Source: Hyphomicrobiales bacterium
Lineage (GTDB): Bacteria > Pseudomonadota > Alphaproteobacteria > Rhizobiales > Devosiaceae
Direction of reading: 5' to 3'
DNA: 64,000 nucleotides
NCBI GenBank assembly: GCA_900470445.1
Contig: UCAU01000003.1
Span: 161,577 to 225,576 of the forward strand
Shown: in pieces, positions 38,460-46,893 of the stretch
Layout: each line of letters starts with the position of its first letter
How positions within the stretch are numbered: the first letter of the stretch is position 1
Notes under the pieces: model-generated
Seen by the model: the letters and a program-made list of their open reading frames with translations, nothing else
Told to the model about the DNA's origin: nothing
Database searches by the model: none
Made by a program: the position numbers and the translations under genes

Positions 38460-40647
38460 ACATAAAGCTCATCGGGTCGATATCCACCTGGACCCGCAGA
38501 TTGCCGGTGACCTTTTCAGCTGAGCTGAGCCAGAAGCGGACATAACCAGAGAGGTCAAAATCCTTGCCAGACTGAGCCAGCAGCCGCACGCGATGGCGGC
38601 CGCGGATGATGGCAACCGGGGCGTCGGCCGGGCCGAACAGTTTTACCCCTTCGGCCATCGGGGCGGCCGAGAGCAGGCGTTTGGCAAATCCCATCGCGGT
38701 ATCATGTTCATTGGCCGAAACGATCAGTGCCGCCAGGCGACCGAATGGCGGCAGGCCACCAGCCTCGCGCGCCATCAGTTCATGGGCATAAAACGCCTCG
38801 CGGTCGCCCGTCACCATGGCCCGCATCACCGGATGATCAGGGTGATAGGTCTGCAGGAACGCCTTCCCCGTCTTCGAAGCACGGCCGGCCCGTCCGGCCA
38901 CCTGGGTCAAAATCTGATAGGTCCGCTCCGCCGCGCGCGGGTCGCCATGCGCCAGCCCCAGATCGGCATCGAGCACGCCGACCACCGAGAGCTTTTCAAA
39001 ATGATGGCCCTTGGAGACCAACTGGGTACCGATGATCAGATCATACTCGCCGCGCTCGATCTCGCTGAAGCGCTCGCGCAATTGCGCATTGGAGCCCATG
39101 TCCGAGGAGAGAATCACCCGCCGCGCATCGGGGAACCGGCCCGCCGCCTCCTCGGCCACCCGCTCGATTCCCGGCCCCACCGCAATCAGCGTATCTTCTT
39201 CGCCGCAGGCGCTGCAGGTCTTGGGCGTGCGCACTTCATGTCCGCAATGATGGCACATCAGCACGCCCCGGAAGCGATGCTCCACCATCCAGGCCGAGCA
39301 ATCCGGGCATTGATATTGATGTCCGCAAGCCCGGCACAGCGTCAGCGGGGCGTAGCCGCGCCGGTTGAGGAACAATAGCGCCTGTTCGCCCCGATCCAGC
39401 GCCGCAAACACTTCGCGCGCCAGCACTGGGGCGATCCACTGCCCCTTTTCCGGCCCATCGATCCGCATGTCGATCGCGGTGATATTGGGCATGGAAGCCT
39501 CGGCAAAGCGCGAGGTCAGCAGCACATGGGCATAGCGGCCGATATTGGCATTGTTGCGCGTTTCGACCGATGGCGTGGCCGAACTTAGCACCACCCGCGC
39601 ATTGGCCAGATGCGCCCGCACGATGGCCATGTCGCGGGCATGGTAATTGACCCCGTCGGACTGCTTATAGGCCCCGTCATGCTCCTCATCGAGCACTAGC
39701 ATGCCCAGCTCGCGAAACGGCAGGAACAGCGCCGAGCGCGCGCCCACCACGGCCCGCACACTGCCATCAAGCACGCCACGCCATACCTTGGCCCGCTGCA
39801 CCGGCGTCATGTCCGAGTGCCACTCAGCCGGCCGCGTGCCGAAGCGCTTGGTGAAGCGGTCCAAAAATGTGTGGGTCAGCGCAATTTCGGGCAGTAGAAT
39901 CAGCGCCTGCCGCCCGGCGCGCAACGTGTCGGCTACCGCCTCGAAGAACACTTCCGTCTTGCCGCCGCCGGTCACGCCATCGAGCAAGGCCACCCCGAAC
40001 GCATTGGCATCAAGCGCCACGATCTGCTCCAGCGCCGCGCGCTGCTCGGGATTGAGCGTAATCGCCGCGCCATCGGGGTCGGGTGGTAAAACGATGGGCG
40101 GCGCCGCCACTTCCAGGCGTTCAATCGCGCCGGCCCGCTCTAGCCCCTCGATCACCGAGGGCGAAACCCCGGTGGCGCCAACCAGCGCGGCCTTGGGCCA
40201 GGCCATGTCGTCCATCAAGGCGTCGAGTACGCGCAACCGCGCCGGCGTCAGCTTTTCCGGCTCCAGCCCGGTGCGGCGGAAGGCGACAATTGGCTTGGGC
40301 GCATCCAACGCTTCGGTGGCTCGCAGCACGGCGCGCAGCACCTGACCGGGCGCGGCCAATGTATAGCGCGCCACCCATTCGACCAGCTTGAGCAATTCCT
40401 CGCTGAGCGGAGGTACGTCATAGACCATGGCGATATCGCGCAGCCGGTTATGCGCCACCATATCCTTGGGCGGCCCCCAGACCACGCCCAGCGTCAGCCG
40501 CGGCCCCAGCGGCACGGCCACGATCGAGCCGCGCGTGACGCTCATATGAGCGGGCACGCGATAGCTGTAAGGGCCCTCGACGGCCACGCCCACCATGACG
40601 GCGACGATGTCTGGACGTATCTCCATTTGTGCTTGTTCTGTTCGCAT
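38458..40647 (-). CDS. priA: Primosomal protein N' (replication restart helicase PriA)
   Basis: 729-aa 3'-5' DNA helicase that reloads the replisome at stalled forks. N-terminal DNA-binding domain (about 1-110), Walker A LLDGVTGGGKTEVF, DEEH box LVLDEEHDGAYKQ, two zinc-binding clusters (LCRACGHQYQCPDCSAWM; CHHCGH ... CSACGEEDTL) and helicase motifs GTQLVSKGHHF and QVAGRAGR. The ATG at 40647 has GGGA 8 nt upstream; a second ATG is at 40626. The stop codon lies inside the brnTA operator. Confidence 0.97.
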   Translation of the reverse strand: MRTEQAQMEIRPDIVAVMVGVAVEGPYSYRVPAHMSVTRGSIVAVPLGPRLTLGVVWGPPKDMVAHNRLRDIAMVYDVPPLSEELLKLVEWVARYTLAAPGQVLRAVLRATEALDAPKPIVAFRRTGLEPEKLTPARLRVLDALMDDMAWPKAALVGATGVSPSVIEGLERAGAIERLEVAAPPIVLPPDPDGAAITLNPEQRAALEQIVALDANAFGVALLDGVTGGGKTEVFFEAVADTLRAGRQALILLPEIALTHTFLDRFTKRFGTRPAEWHSDMTPVQRAKVWRGVLDGSVRAVVGARSALFLPFRELGMLVLDEEHDGAYKQSDGVNYHARDMAIVRAHLANARVVLSSATPSVETRNNANIGRYAHVLLTSRFAEASMPNITAIDMRIDGPEKGQWIAPVLAREVFAALDRGEQALLFLNRRGYAPLTLCRACGHQYQCPDCSAWMVEHRFRGVLMCHHCGHEVRTPKTCSACGEEDTLIAVGPGIERVAEEAAGRFPDARRVILSSDMGSNAQLRERFSEIERGEYDLIIGTQLVSKGHHFEKLSVVGVLDADLGLAHGDPRAAERTYQILTQVAGRAGRASKTGKAFLQTYHPDHPVMRAMVTGDREAFYAHELMAREAGGLPPFGRLAALIVSANEHDTAMGFAKRLLSAAPMAEGVKLFGPADAPVAIIRGRHRVRLLAQSGKDFDLSGYVRFWLSSAEKVTGNLRVQVDIDPMSFM

Positions 40648-40691
40648 TCCAGCGATCCCAGCGCAAGTGATTCTGCTCGTGTCTCTGACTG

Positions 40692-40708
40692 CTGACAGGC
40701 CCTGTCAG
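40692..40708. promoter_or_regulatory. 17-bp palindrome between priA and the DUF1127-like gene
   Basis: CTGACAGG-C-CCTGTCAG is a perfect 8+1+8 inverted repeat in the 102-bp divergent gap, about 45 bp from each start. It looks like a dimeric regulator's operator; no regulator gene is adjacent. Confidence 0.5.
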
Positions 40709-40749
40709 GGGGTGAGCGCAATCTGTCTTCCCAAGCACAGGAGGATATC

Positions 40750-40941
40750 ATGACCCAGATGATCGATCAGGTGCCCCTATCGGAGGACATCGTCACCATC
40801 GCCAAGCGCGCCAGCCTTTATCAGCTGCTGCTATCGGCATTGCAGCGACAGAAGCGGGTGCAGGAATTGCCAGGCCATCTCTACAATGACCTCGGCATAC
40901 CACCCAGCCAGCGTCCCGATTTCACGCCGCGTTGCCGGTGA
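40750..40941 (+). CDS. DUF1127-like small protein
   Basis: 63 aa with a strong GGAGG 5-6 nt before the ATG. The C-terminal half (QELPGHLYNDLGIPP) resembles the DUF1127/YjiS core, where a Leu-x-x-His-Leu-x-x-Asp-hGly/Leu pattern precedes a short Arg-rich end (here TPRCR). Members are small basic alphaproteobacterial proteins tied to phosphate or carbon metabolism and RNA binding in a few studied cases. No function can be given here. Confidence 0.75.
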   Translation: MTQMIDQVPLSEDIVTIAKRASLYQLLLSALQRQKRVQELPGHLYNDLGIPPSQRPDFTPRCR

Positions 40942-40951
40942 TGTCAGCCCT

Positions 40952-41010
40952 CGGATGAGGGGAGCCGTCCCATGCAGGCCTCCCAAAAGGCCCCCTCATC
41001 CGCCCCTTTT
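40952..41010 (+). terminator. Long-stem hairpin after the DUF1127-like gene
   Basis: CGGATGAGGGG pairs with CCCCTCATCCG at 40992-41002 with an inner GGCCT/AGGCC hairpin, followed by CCCCTTTT. It lies 10 bp after the small gene and before xerC. Confidence 0.6.
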
Positions 41011-41053
41011 CCTTGGCTACAATTTTCTAACCGCCACACGCTAAACTCCCGGC

Positions 41054-41983
41054 ATGGTCGATTCTGCCTTTGCCACCGACGAGTTCATGCGCGCCCAGAT
41101 CGCCGCCTGGCAGCGCGAGCTGGCTTCGGTCCGCCGCCTCGCCGAAAACACGCTTGAGGCCTATAGCCGCGACCTCGACCAATTCCTGCAATTCCTCGCT
41201 GGTCATGCCGGCGGCCCGGTAACCTTGAGCACTCTCAAGGACTTGCGTGGCGCCGATATCCGCGCCTTTATGGCCCAGCGGCGCAATGAAAGCCTGGGCT
41301 CGCGCTCGCTGGCCCGGGTGCTGTCGGCGCTCAAATCCTTCTTCCGTTTCCTCGAACGCGAAGGCGTGCTGGCGACCGAGGCGCTCAATGTCATTCGCAC
41401 GCCAAAGCAGCCCAAGTCGCTGCCCAAGGCGCTGACCGTGATCGAGGCGCGGCGCACCATTACCACCACCGAGGAAATGGAAGAGCGCCCCTGGGTCGCG
41501 GCGCGGGACATGGCGGTGCTCTCGCTGTGCTATGGCGCGGGGCTGCGTATTGCCGAGGCCCTGGCGCTGACCCGGTCCGACCTCGAATCGCAGACTTTGC
41601 GGGTCACCGGCAAGGGGGGAAAGATTCGCATGGTGCCGCTGATCGAGGCGGTGCGGAAGTCGATCGAGCTTTATCTCGAGCTTTGTCCGTTCAAATCCTG
41701 GCCCCAGGAGCCGTTGTTCCGGGGGGTCAAGGGTGGGGTGCTGTCGCCCCGGCTGATCCAGTTGCGGGTGGCCCAATTGCGCGGCGCCCTGGGCCTGCCG
41801 CCTTCGGCCACGCCGCATGCGCTAAGGCATTCTTTTGCAACGCATTTATTGGGACGGGGCGGCGATCTGCGGGCCATTCAGGAACTGCTGGGCCATGCCA
41901 GCCTGTCCTCCACCCAGATCTATACTGCGGTCGACACCGACCGCCTGCTCGAGAGCTATCGCAAGGCCCACCCCAGGGGGTAA
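41054..41983 (+). CDS. xerC: Tyrosine recombinase XerC
   Basis: 309-aa chromosome-dimer resolvase. N-terminal SAM-like core-binding domain (TLEAYSRDLDQFLQFL; LSALKSFFRFLEREG) and catalytic domain with all active residues: Arg165 (GAGLRIAEAL), Lys in GKGGKIR, His255/Arg258 (HALRHSFATHLL), His281 and Tyr290 (LGHASLSSTQIYT). Adjacent to priA, a usual Hyphomicrobiales pair. No prophage or integron features adjoin it, so it is the housekeeping enzyme. Confidence 0.94.
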   Translation: MVDSAFATDEFMRAQIAAWQRELASVRRLAENTLEAYSRDLDQFLQFLAGHAGGPVTLSTLKDLRGADIRAFMAQRRNESLGSRSLARVLSALKSFFRFLEREGVLATEALNVIRTPKQPKSLPKALTVIEARRTITTTEEMEERPWVAARDMAVLSLCYGAGLRIAEALALTRSDLESQTLRVTGKGGKIRMVPLIEAVRKSIELYLELCPFKSWPQEPLFRGVKGGVLSPRLIQLRVAQLRGALGLPPSATPHALRHSFATHLLGRGGDLRAIQELLGHASLSSTQIYTAVDTDRLLESYRKAHPRG

Positions 41984-42083
41984 TTAGTGCACGGACTGTT
42001 AGCATCGACGTAGCATTTGGTGCCGAACGGTTATCGGCAAACCCGCCTTGCCAGCCGTAACAGGCAGCGCTACCAAACGGCTC

Positions 42084-42158
42084 ATGCACTCGTCCGCCAC
42101 CATCATTCTGCTTGGTCTTTGGCTTTCTGGCTCCCCTGGGGTCCGGAACGAGCGCTGA
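42084..42158 (+). CDS. Possible leader peptide (24 aa) before the EamA transporter
   Basis: MHSSATIILLGLWLSGSPGV... is rich in Ile and Leu (IILLGLWL) and ends 24 bp before two overlapping hairpins. The ribosome site is weak, so translation is uncertain. Layout would suit branched-chain amino-acid attenuation, but this is inference. Confidence 0.25.
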   Translation: MHSSATIILLGLWLSGSPGVRNER

Positions 42159-42175
42159 TATCCAGCCCTTCGTCG

Positions 42176-42223
42176 CACCGGCCCGCCTTTCAGGCTCCGG
42201 TGTTGCTTGAGGCGGGTCTTTTT
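42176..42223 (+). promoter_or_regulatory. Overlapping alternative hairpins ending in T-run (possible attenuator)
   Basis: CACCGG (42176) pairs with CCGGTG (42197-42202), with GCC/GGC inside. The bases of that stem's 5' side are also needed by CCCGCCT (42182-42188) pairing with AGGCGGG (42210-42216), which is followed by TCTTTTT. The two folds exclude each other. The T-run ends 13 bp before the transporter start. It could also just be the xerC terminator. Confidence 0.45.
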
Positions 42224-42236
42224 GGAACCGCCTCCC

Positions 42237-43181
42237 ATGTCCGTTGCCTCTTCATCCGCCCCATCCGCCAATGACCCGCTGGGCTATGCCTTTGCCGTGG
42301 CCGGCGCCGTGCTGTTTGCCACCAAGGGCATTTTCATCAAGCTCGCCTATGCCCAGGGCACCACGACCGAAATGCTGCTCAGCCTGCGCATGATCGTGGC
42401 GCTGCCGGTTTACCTGGTCATTATGGTGGGCCTGTTGCGGCGCGAGGAGAACTTGCGGGCTTCGCTGAGCTGGCCCGTGGTGCTGACCAGCATGGCCGTG
42501 GGCATTCTGGGCTATTACGTCTCGAGTTATCTCGACTTTTTGGGGCTGAATTACCTGACCGCCCAATATGAGCGGCTGGTGCTGTTCACCTATCCCTTTT
42601 TCGTACTGCTGTTCGGCGTCTGGTTCTTCGGCGACCGCATGGTCTGGGGCGTGGTGCCCGCCATGCTGGTGTCCTATGCCGGTCTGCTGGTGATTTTCGG
42701 CTGGAATCTCGCGCTGAACCCGGATGGACTGGTGACCGGCACGCTCCTGGTGCTGGGCTCGGCCATTACCTTTGCGCTTTACCAACACTTGGCCAAAAGG
42801 CAGATGCTCAAGCTGGGCTCGGGCCTCTTCACCTGCATCGCCATGTCCACCGCCGCGCTTTGCGCCATCGGGCAGAACCTGATCATCGCCGGGCCCCAGA
42901 GCTATCTGACGCTGTCGCCGCAAATCTGGACCTATGGCCTGGCTCTGGGCGTGCTGGGCACCGTGCTGCCCTCATTCCTGATGAATGCCGGCATGGCCCG
43001 CATCGGCGCGCGCGCCACCTCCTCGACCGGCGCCTTCGGGCCGATCGTCACCATCATCATCGCCGTCATCGTGCTGTCCGAACCCTTCACCATTTTCCAT
43101 GCCCTGGGCACGGCTCTGGTGTTGCTCGGCTCGGTATTGTTCACAAGGGCTGAACGCCGGGCGCGCAATCGGCGGGACTAG
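42237..43181 (+). CDS. EamA/RhaT family (DMT) transporter
   Basis: 314 aa, ten predicted transmembrane helices in two EamA repeats (GYAFAVAGAVLFATKGIFIKLAYA; later GTLLVLGSAITFALYQHLAKRQ). C-terminal RAERRARNRRD is basic and cytoplasmic. The family exports amino acids and metabolites; the substrate is unknown, though the Ile/Leu-rich leader candidate upstream hints at branched-chain amino acids. Confidence 0.88.
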   Translation: MSVASSSAPSANDPLGYAFAVAGAVLFATKGIFIKLAYAQGTTTEMLLSLRMIVALPVYLVIMVGLLRREENLRASLSWPVVLTSMAVGILGYYVSSYLDFLGLNYLTAQYERLVLFTYPFFVLLFGVWFFGDRMVWGVVPAMLVSYAGLLVIFGWNLALNPDGLVTGTLLVLGSAITFALYQHLAKRQMLKLGSGLFTCIAMSTAALCAIGQNLIIAGPQSYLTLSPQIWTYGLALGVLGTVLPSFLMNAGMARIGARATSSTGAFGPIVTIIIAVIVLSEPFTIFHALGTALVLLGSVLFTRAERRARNRRD

Positions 43182-43321
43182 TCCCAATCGAGATTCGTCT
43201 CAGGCGGAACCGAAAATGGCGGTTTTTGAGAACCGGACCGGAGCGTACGCTGGTACGTGAGGACCGGAAGCGCAGAAAATCGCCATTTGCAGGTCGGCAT
43301 CAGCGAATGGCGATTGGGACT
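43181..43321. repeat. Structured intergenic repeat element
   Basis: AGTCCCAATCG at 43181-43191 is repeated inverted at 43311-43321, and the similarity continues imperfectly inward (ATTCG). Inside, AAAATGGCGGTTTT is mirrored by AAAATCGCCATTT, and a central GCGTAC-GCTG-GTACGT hairpin forms the apex. The whole is one long imperfect stem of about 140 bp. GGAGCGTA...TACGTGAG centres of this kind recur between genes in Hyphomicrobiales, as far as I recall. Confidence 0.65.
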
Positions 43322-43398
43322 AAAACGCTGTCGGCTGCCGCAAAGCCGCTATATTGTGCAGCCACCACTGGCGGCCATACCTTCGGAAAGGGACACCG

Positions 43399-44796
43399 AT
43401 GCAAACTTACAAGCGGTTGCTGGGCGCGACCACATTGGGGCTGATTCTGGCTGCAGGGCTTGCCGCACCAGCCTTCGCCCAGAAGCTCGACAACAAGACC
43501 GGCCCCAGCACCCTCACGACGGCTGCGGCCGGCGACATCGATTTCGGCGATGATTCGAGCGAATGGGCTAATGACGGGGAATGCGACGATCCGCGATTCT
43601 CCGGCACCGGCAGCGCCGCCGAACTGGTCGATGCCGATATCCGCAAGGACGCCACCGATTGCCGCGCCGCCTTTGCCGCCGGCACCGTGACGCTGGTCGA
43701 AGCGGGCAGTACCCCGGCCGATATAACCATTGCCAGCCCGATCGATGCCATCGACTTTGGCGATGACAGCAGCGAATGGGCCAATGATGGCGAATGCGAC
43801 GACCCCCGCTTCAAGGGCGAAGGCAGCGCCGAGGAATTGCTCGACGCCGATATTCGCAAGGATGCTACCGACTGCAAGGCGGCCTATGAAGCCGGCACGG
43901 TGAGCCTGGCTGACGATAATTCCAACACCAATGCCACCACCACCGACACGCCTGCCACGGGCACCGATACGCCTGCCAGCACCGCCGAGATCGATTTCGG
44001 TGATGATTCCAGTGAATGGGCCAATGACGGGGAATGCGATGATCCCCGCTTTTCCGGCACCGGCAGCGCGGTCGAACTGCTCGACGCCGATATCCGCAAG
44101 GACGCCACCGATTGCAAGACTGCCTATGACGCCGGCACCGTGACCTTCAATGGCGATAGCGCCGGCAGCAGCGCCACCAAGGTCGATATTTCCGAGATCG
44201 ACTTTGGCGACGACACCAGTGAATGGGCCAAGGACGAGGAATGCGATGACCCGCGCTTCTCGGGCACCGGCGCGGCTTCGGAAATGCTGGACGACGACAT
44301 CGGCCACGATGCCACCGACTGCAAGGCCGCCTATGCTGCCGGAACGGTGAGTTTCGACCCCGATGGCACTGCCGCCACCAGCGCGAGCCCGGCTTCCACC
44401 GAGTTCGACTATGGCAGCGACACGTCCAAATGGGCCAATGACGGGGAGTGCGACGATCCGCGCTTCGTCGGCGAAGGCACCAACAAGAAGCAACTCTACG
44501 AAGACCAGATGGCCGACGCCACCGACTGCAAGACGCTGGAAGAGGCCGGCAAGGTACAGATCCGCCAAGTCTACCAGCCCAGTTACGCTGCTGGCGCACC
44601 CTATGACAGCTCGGAAATCGAGTTTGGCGACAACACGTCGAGCTACGCCAATGACGATCAGTGCGACGACCCGCGCTTTGAAGGGCCCGGCGCTGCCATC
44701 ACCCTGCTCGACAGCGACCTCGAACATGACGCCGACGACTGCAAGACGGCGTTTGAGGCTGGCTTGATCGTGCTGAGGGAAGACGACGGCATCTAG
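43399..44796 (+). CDS. Secreted six-repeat Cys-pair protein (CDDPRF repeats)
   Basis: 465 aa, function not recognised. Signal peptide to about residue 28 (LILAAGLAAPAFAQ). Six tandem repeats of about 54 residues follow, beginning near 47, 118, 198, 267, 335 and 407. Each reads roughly (I/E)DFGDDSSEWANDGECDDPRF, then SGTGSA..LLDADIRKDATDC, then KAAYxAGTV. All 12 cysteines are in the repeats, two each, with an invariant 26-residue spacing (62/88, 133/159, 213/239, 282/308, 351/377, 422/448), implying one disulfide per repeat. Repeats 1-3 are nearly identical; 5 and 6 diverge. Linkers are Thr/Ser/Pro-rich. Very acidic; Ca2+ or metal binding is possible but unproven. Confidence 0.85.
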   Translation: MQTYKRLLGATTLGLILAAGLAAPAFAQKLDNKTGPSTLTTAAAGDIDFGDDSSEWANDGECDDPRFSGTGSAAELVDADIRKDATDCRAAFAAGTVTLVEAGSTPADITIASPIDAIDFGDDSSEWANDGECDDPRFKGEGSAEELLDADIRKDATDCKAAYEAGTVSLADDNSNTNATTTDTPATGTDTPASTAEIDFGDDSSEWANDGECDDPRFSGTGSAVELLDADIRKDATDCKTAYDAGTVTFNGDSAGSSATKVDISEIDFGDDTSEWAKDEECDDPRFSGTGAASEMLDDDIGHDATDCKAAYAAGTVSFDPDGTAATSASPASTEFDYGSDTSKWANDGECDDPRFVGEGTNKKQLYEDQMADATDCKTLEEAGKVQIRQVYQPSYAAGAPYDSSEIEFGDNTSSYANDDQCDDPRFEGPGAAITLLDSDLEHDADDCKTAFEAGLIVLREDDGI

Positions 44797-44818
44797 GGTT
44801 TTTGGATTCGATCTCAGG

Positions 44819-44845
44819 CGGCGGGGCAAAAGCTCCGCCGTTTTT
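44819..44845 (+). terminator. Terminator of the six-repeat protein gene
   Basis: CGGCGGGGC and GCTCCGCCG form a 9-bp stem (one G-U) around AAAA, followed by TTTTT, 23 bp after the stop. Confidence 0.9.
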
Positions 44846-44999
44846 GTTTGGTGTTCTGCATCGGGGCTTCGCTTCTTTCCCAAAGCCCTTTGTGGGTCTT
44901 GTGAGAACGCGCGCCATCACCGCTCTCCCTCGGGCTCGACCCGAGGGAGATGCGGTGGGTTGGGATGATTCAGGCAAAGCCGCTTCCATCCAGGGCGCC

Positions 45000-45098
45000 A
45001 TCCCGGTACGGGCCGGGATTCAGGTCCGCGGCGCCTCATTTGCATCCAGCACGGGGATGACCTTCAGCATGGATTCCGGCCGGCGCCGGAATGACACC
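45000..45098. repeat. CCGG-rich inverted-repeat element
   Basis: ATCCCGGTACGGGCCGGGAT and GATTCCGGCCGGCGCCGGAAT are two related palindromes about 60 bp apart, with CAGCATGGATTCCGGCC also found at 56848. Rest of the 394-bp gap 44797-45190 holds two terminators and no credible gene. Confidence 0.7.
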
Positions 45099-45133
45099 GT
45101 GGGTGATGTGAGTTCAAGATGAACTGCGCGCCC

Positions 45134-45167
45134 CAAAACAAAAGGCCCGCGGGAATACCCACGGGCC
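45134..45167 (-). terminator. Terminator of the sdh operon
   Basis: Minus strand GGCCCGTGGG / CCCGCGGGCC stem (10 bp, one G-U) with TATT loop, followed by TTTTGTTTTG, 24 bp beyond the sdhB stop. Confidence 0.9.
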
Positions 45168-45190
45168 TCATCATCTCAGACGGCGAAAAA

Positions 45191-45976
45191 TTACGCGGCG
45201 ACCTTGCGTTCGACCATCATCTTCTTGATTTCGGCAATGGCCTTGGCCGGGTTGAGGCCCTTGGGGCAGACCTTGGCGCAGTTCATGATGGTGTGGCAGC
45301 GATAGAGCTTGAACGGGTCTTCGAGGTCATCGAGGCGTTCCTGCGTGCTCTCGTCACGGCTGTCGATCAGCCAGCGATAGGCCTGCAGCAGCGCGGCCGG
45401 CCCCAGATACTTTTCGCCATTCCACCAATAGGACGGGCACGAGGTGGAGCAGCAGGCGCACAGAATGCACTCATAGAGCCCGTCGAGCTTGGCGCGCTCG
45501 GGCACCGACTGCGTCCATTCCTTGGTCGGAGTGGGCGACGTGGTCTTGAGCCAGGGCTCGATGGCGCGGTGCTGGGCGTAGAAATTGGATAGGTCCGGCA
45601 CCAGATCCTTGACCACCGGCATATGCGGCAGCGGGTAGATCTTGATGGGGCCCTTGGAATCGTCCATGCCCTTGGTGCAGGCCAGAGTATTGAGCCCGTT
45701 AATATTCATCGAGCACGAGCCGCAAATGCCTTCGCGGCAGGAGCGGCGCAGCGTCAGCGTAGGATCGACCTTGTTCTTGATCCAGAGCAGGCCATCCAGG
45801 ATCATCGGGCCGCAATCGTCCAGATTGACGAAATAGGTATCGATGCGCGGATTAGCGTTCTGGTCGGGGTCGTAGCGATAGATGTGATATTCGCGCAGGC
45901 GCCTGGCGCCTTCGGGCTTGGGCCAGGTCTTGCCCTTCTGAGGCCGGTCGGCCTTGGGGAGCATCAATTCGACCAT
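45191..45976 (-). CDS. sdhB: Succinate dehydrogenase iron-sulfur subunit
   Basis: 261 aa. [2Fe-2S] ligands in [22 protein letters not shown], [4Fe-4S] in [16 protein letters not shown] and [3Fe-4S] in [17 protein letters not shown]. It transfers electrons from the FAD subunit to ubiquinone. Last gene of the operon, separated from sdhA by two hypothetical genes. Confidence 0.98.
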   Translation of the reverse strand: MVELMLPKADRPQKGKTWPKPEGARRLREYHIYRYDPDQNANPRIDTYFVNLDDCGPMILDGLLWIKNKVDPTLTLRRSCREGICGSCSMNINGLNTLACTKGMDDSKGPIKIYPLPHMPVVKDLVPDLSNFYAQHRAIEPWLKTTSPTPTKEWTQSVPERAKLDGLYECILCACCSTSCPSYWWNGEKYLGPAALLQAYRWLIDSRDESTQERLDDLEDPFKLYRCHTIMNCAKVCPKGLNPAKAIAEIKKMMVERKVAA

Positions 45977-46029
45977 GGGTCGCTCTTCCTTCTCAACACG
46001 ACGCCGCTCAACCCGGCGCGATAGTCAGT

Positions 46030-46353
46030 TCAATAATTGGGCTTACAGATCTGGTTCGATTTGGCGACATAAGTATTGTAGGGCACGGCATCGGCCTGTG
46101 CGGTCGAGCCGCCCTTCATCGATTTGATCACCACGCCCATGAAGCGCTCATCGATCAGCGTCATGGCCGCATCGGCCTTGCAGGAGCACAGGGTCTCGTT
46201 GCTCGCGATACCCATGCAGACCCGATAGAACTCCGCCTTCTGCTCGGCTGTAGGCGCGGCGGCAAAAGCCGGCACCGCCAGCGCGATCAATCCCACCAAT
46301 CCCAGTCCCAACTTCTGCCCCAGAAACATGCTTGAATATCCGATTTCAGTCAT
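46030..46353 (-). CDS. Small secreted Cys-containing protein inside the sdh operon
   Basis: 107 aa, not recognised. Signal peptide (KLGLGLVGLIALAVPAFAAA) then about 70 residues with four Cys: VCMGIAS, a CSCKAD pair and ICKPNY near the end. CxC plus spaced Cys suggest disulfides or a metal/haem-like site, but no known motif is complete. The ATG at 46353 has GAGGG 9 nt upstream and overlaps the previous gene by 8 nt; a second ATG is at 46329. sdhB starts 53 bp downstream. Confidence 0.72.
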   Translation of the reverse strand: MTEIGYSSMFLGQKLGLGLVGLIALAVPAFAAAPTAEQKAEFYRVCMGIASNETLCSCKADAAMTLIDERFMGVVIKSMKGGSTAQADAVPYNTYVAKSNQICKPNY

Positions 46354-46891
46354 TTTTGACGTCCCTCGTAAAAGTTACATCATCAAAGACTTCCTGCGCC
46401 CTTTGATTGGGGTTTGAAGGATCGTCCGCACCGACACAGGCGATCCACTTCATCTCGTCGCCTTCGATATCGACCTCGCAAAACACTCTTTCGCGCGCGA
46501 AGAACCAGCCGTCGATATTCTCCACTACAAACAGCGCCTTCCGGCCTTCAAGGCGATAGTCCCCATCTGTCCCCAGGCCCTCGTCACCCGCAAAGGAGAC
46601 CGCACTGAAATGTAGATCACGCTCAATGCAGATGTGATCGCTCGGTACCATTTCGAGCAATGGCTTTCCGGTCGAGGAGGATGTGCCATAAACAAGCGCT
46701 TCTGACCCGTCGGGCAGGACGACTCGTCTCTTCGACCAATCCTCTAGCTCTGCCGCCGTTGGGTCCTTCGTCCAGCAGCCCGCCAAGTCCGCTTTATTGA
46801 TAGGCAGCTCGCCCGCCGCAAATGCCGTGGTGAAGCATGACATTGCCAATGTCCCCCCCATCGTCAAAGCTGAAAGCGGCCAATTGCCCAT
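46346..46891 (-). CDS. Secreted hypothetical protein inside the sdh operon
   Basis: 181 aa, not recognised. The start at 46891 is 2 nt after the sdhA stop. Probable signal peptide (LSALTMGGTLAMSCFTTAFA), then LAGCWTKDP and a region of alternating hydrophobic strands (GDYRLEGRKALFVVENIDGW), which could be a small beta-barrel such as a lipocalin-like fold. Conserved-looking Cys at HICIERD, VFCEVD and WIACVG. Co-transcribed with sdhA and sdhB by position, so possibly linked to the complex or merely carried. Confidence 0.72.
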   Translation of the reverse strand: MGNWPLSALTMGGTLAMSCFTTAFAAGELPINKADLAGCWTKDPTAAELEDWSKRRVVLPDGSEALVYGTSSSTGKPLLEMVPSDHICIERDLHFSAVSFAGDEGLGTDGDYRLEGRKALFVVENIDGWFFARERVFCEVDIEGDEMKWIACVGADDPSNPNQRAQEVFDDVTFTRDVKND

Positions 46892-46893
46892 TC

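Noticed and set aside
41054..41983. Integrase of a mobile element
   Set aside because: The recombinase pairs with priA, has XerC features, and no attachment repeats or cargo genes adjoin it.
43399..44796. CRISPR-like or DNA-level repeat array
   Set aside because: Periodicity of about 160-240 bp reflects protein repeats in a single long open frame with a signal peptide, not spacer-repeat units.
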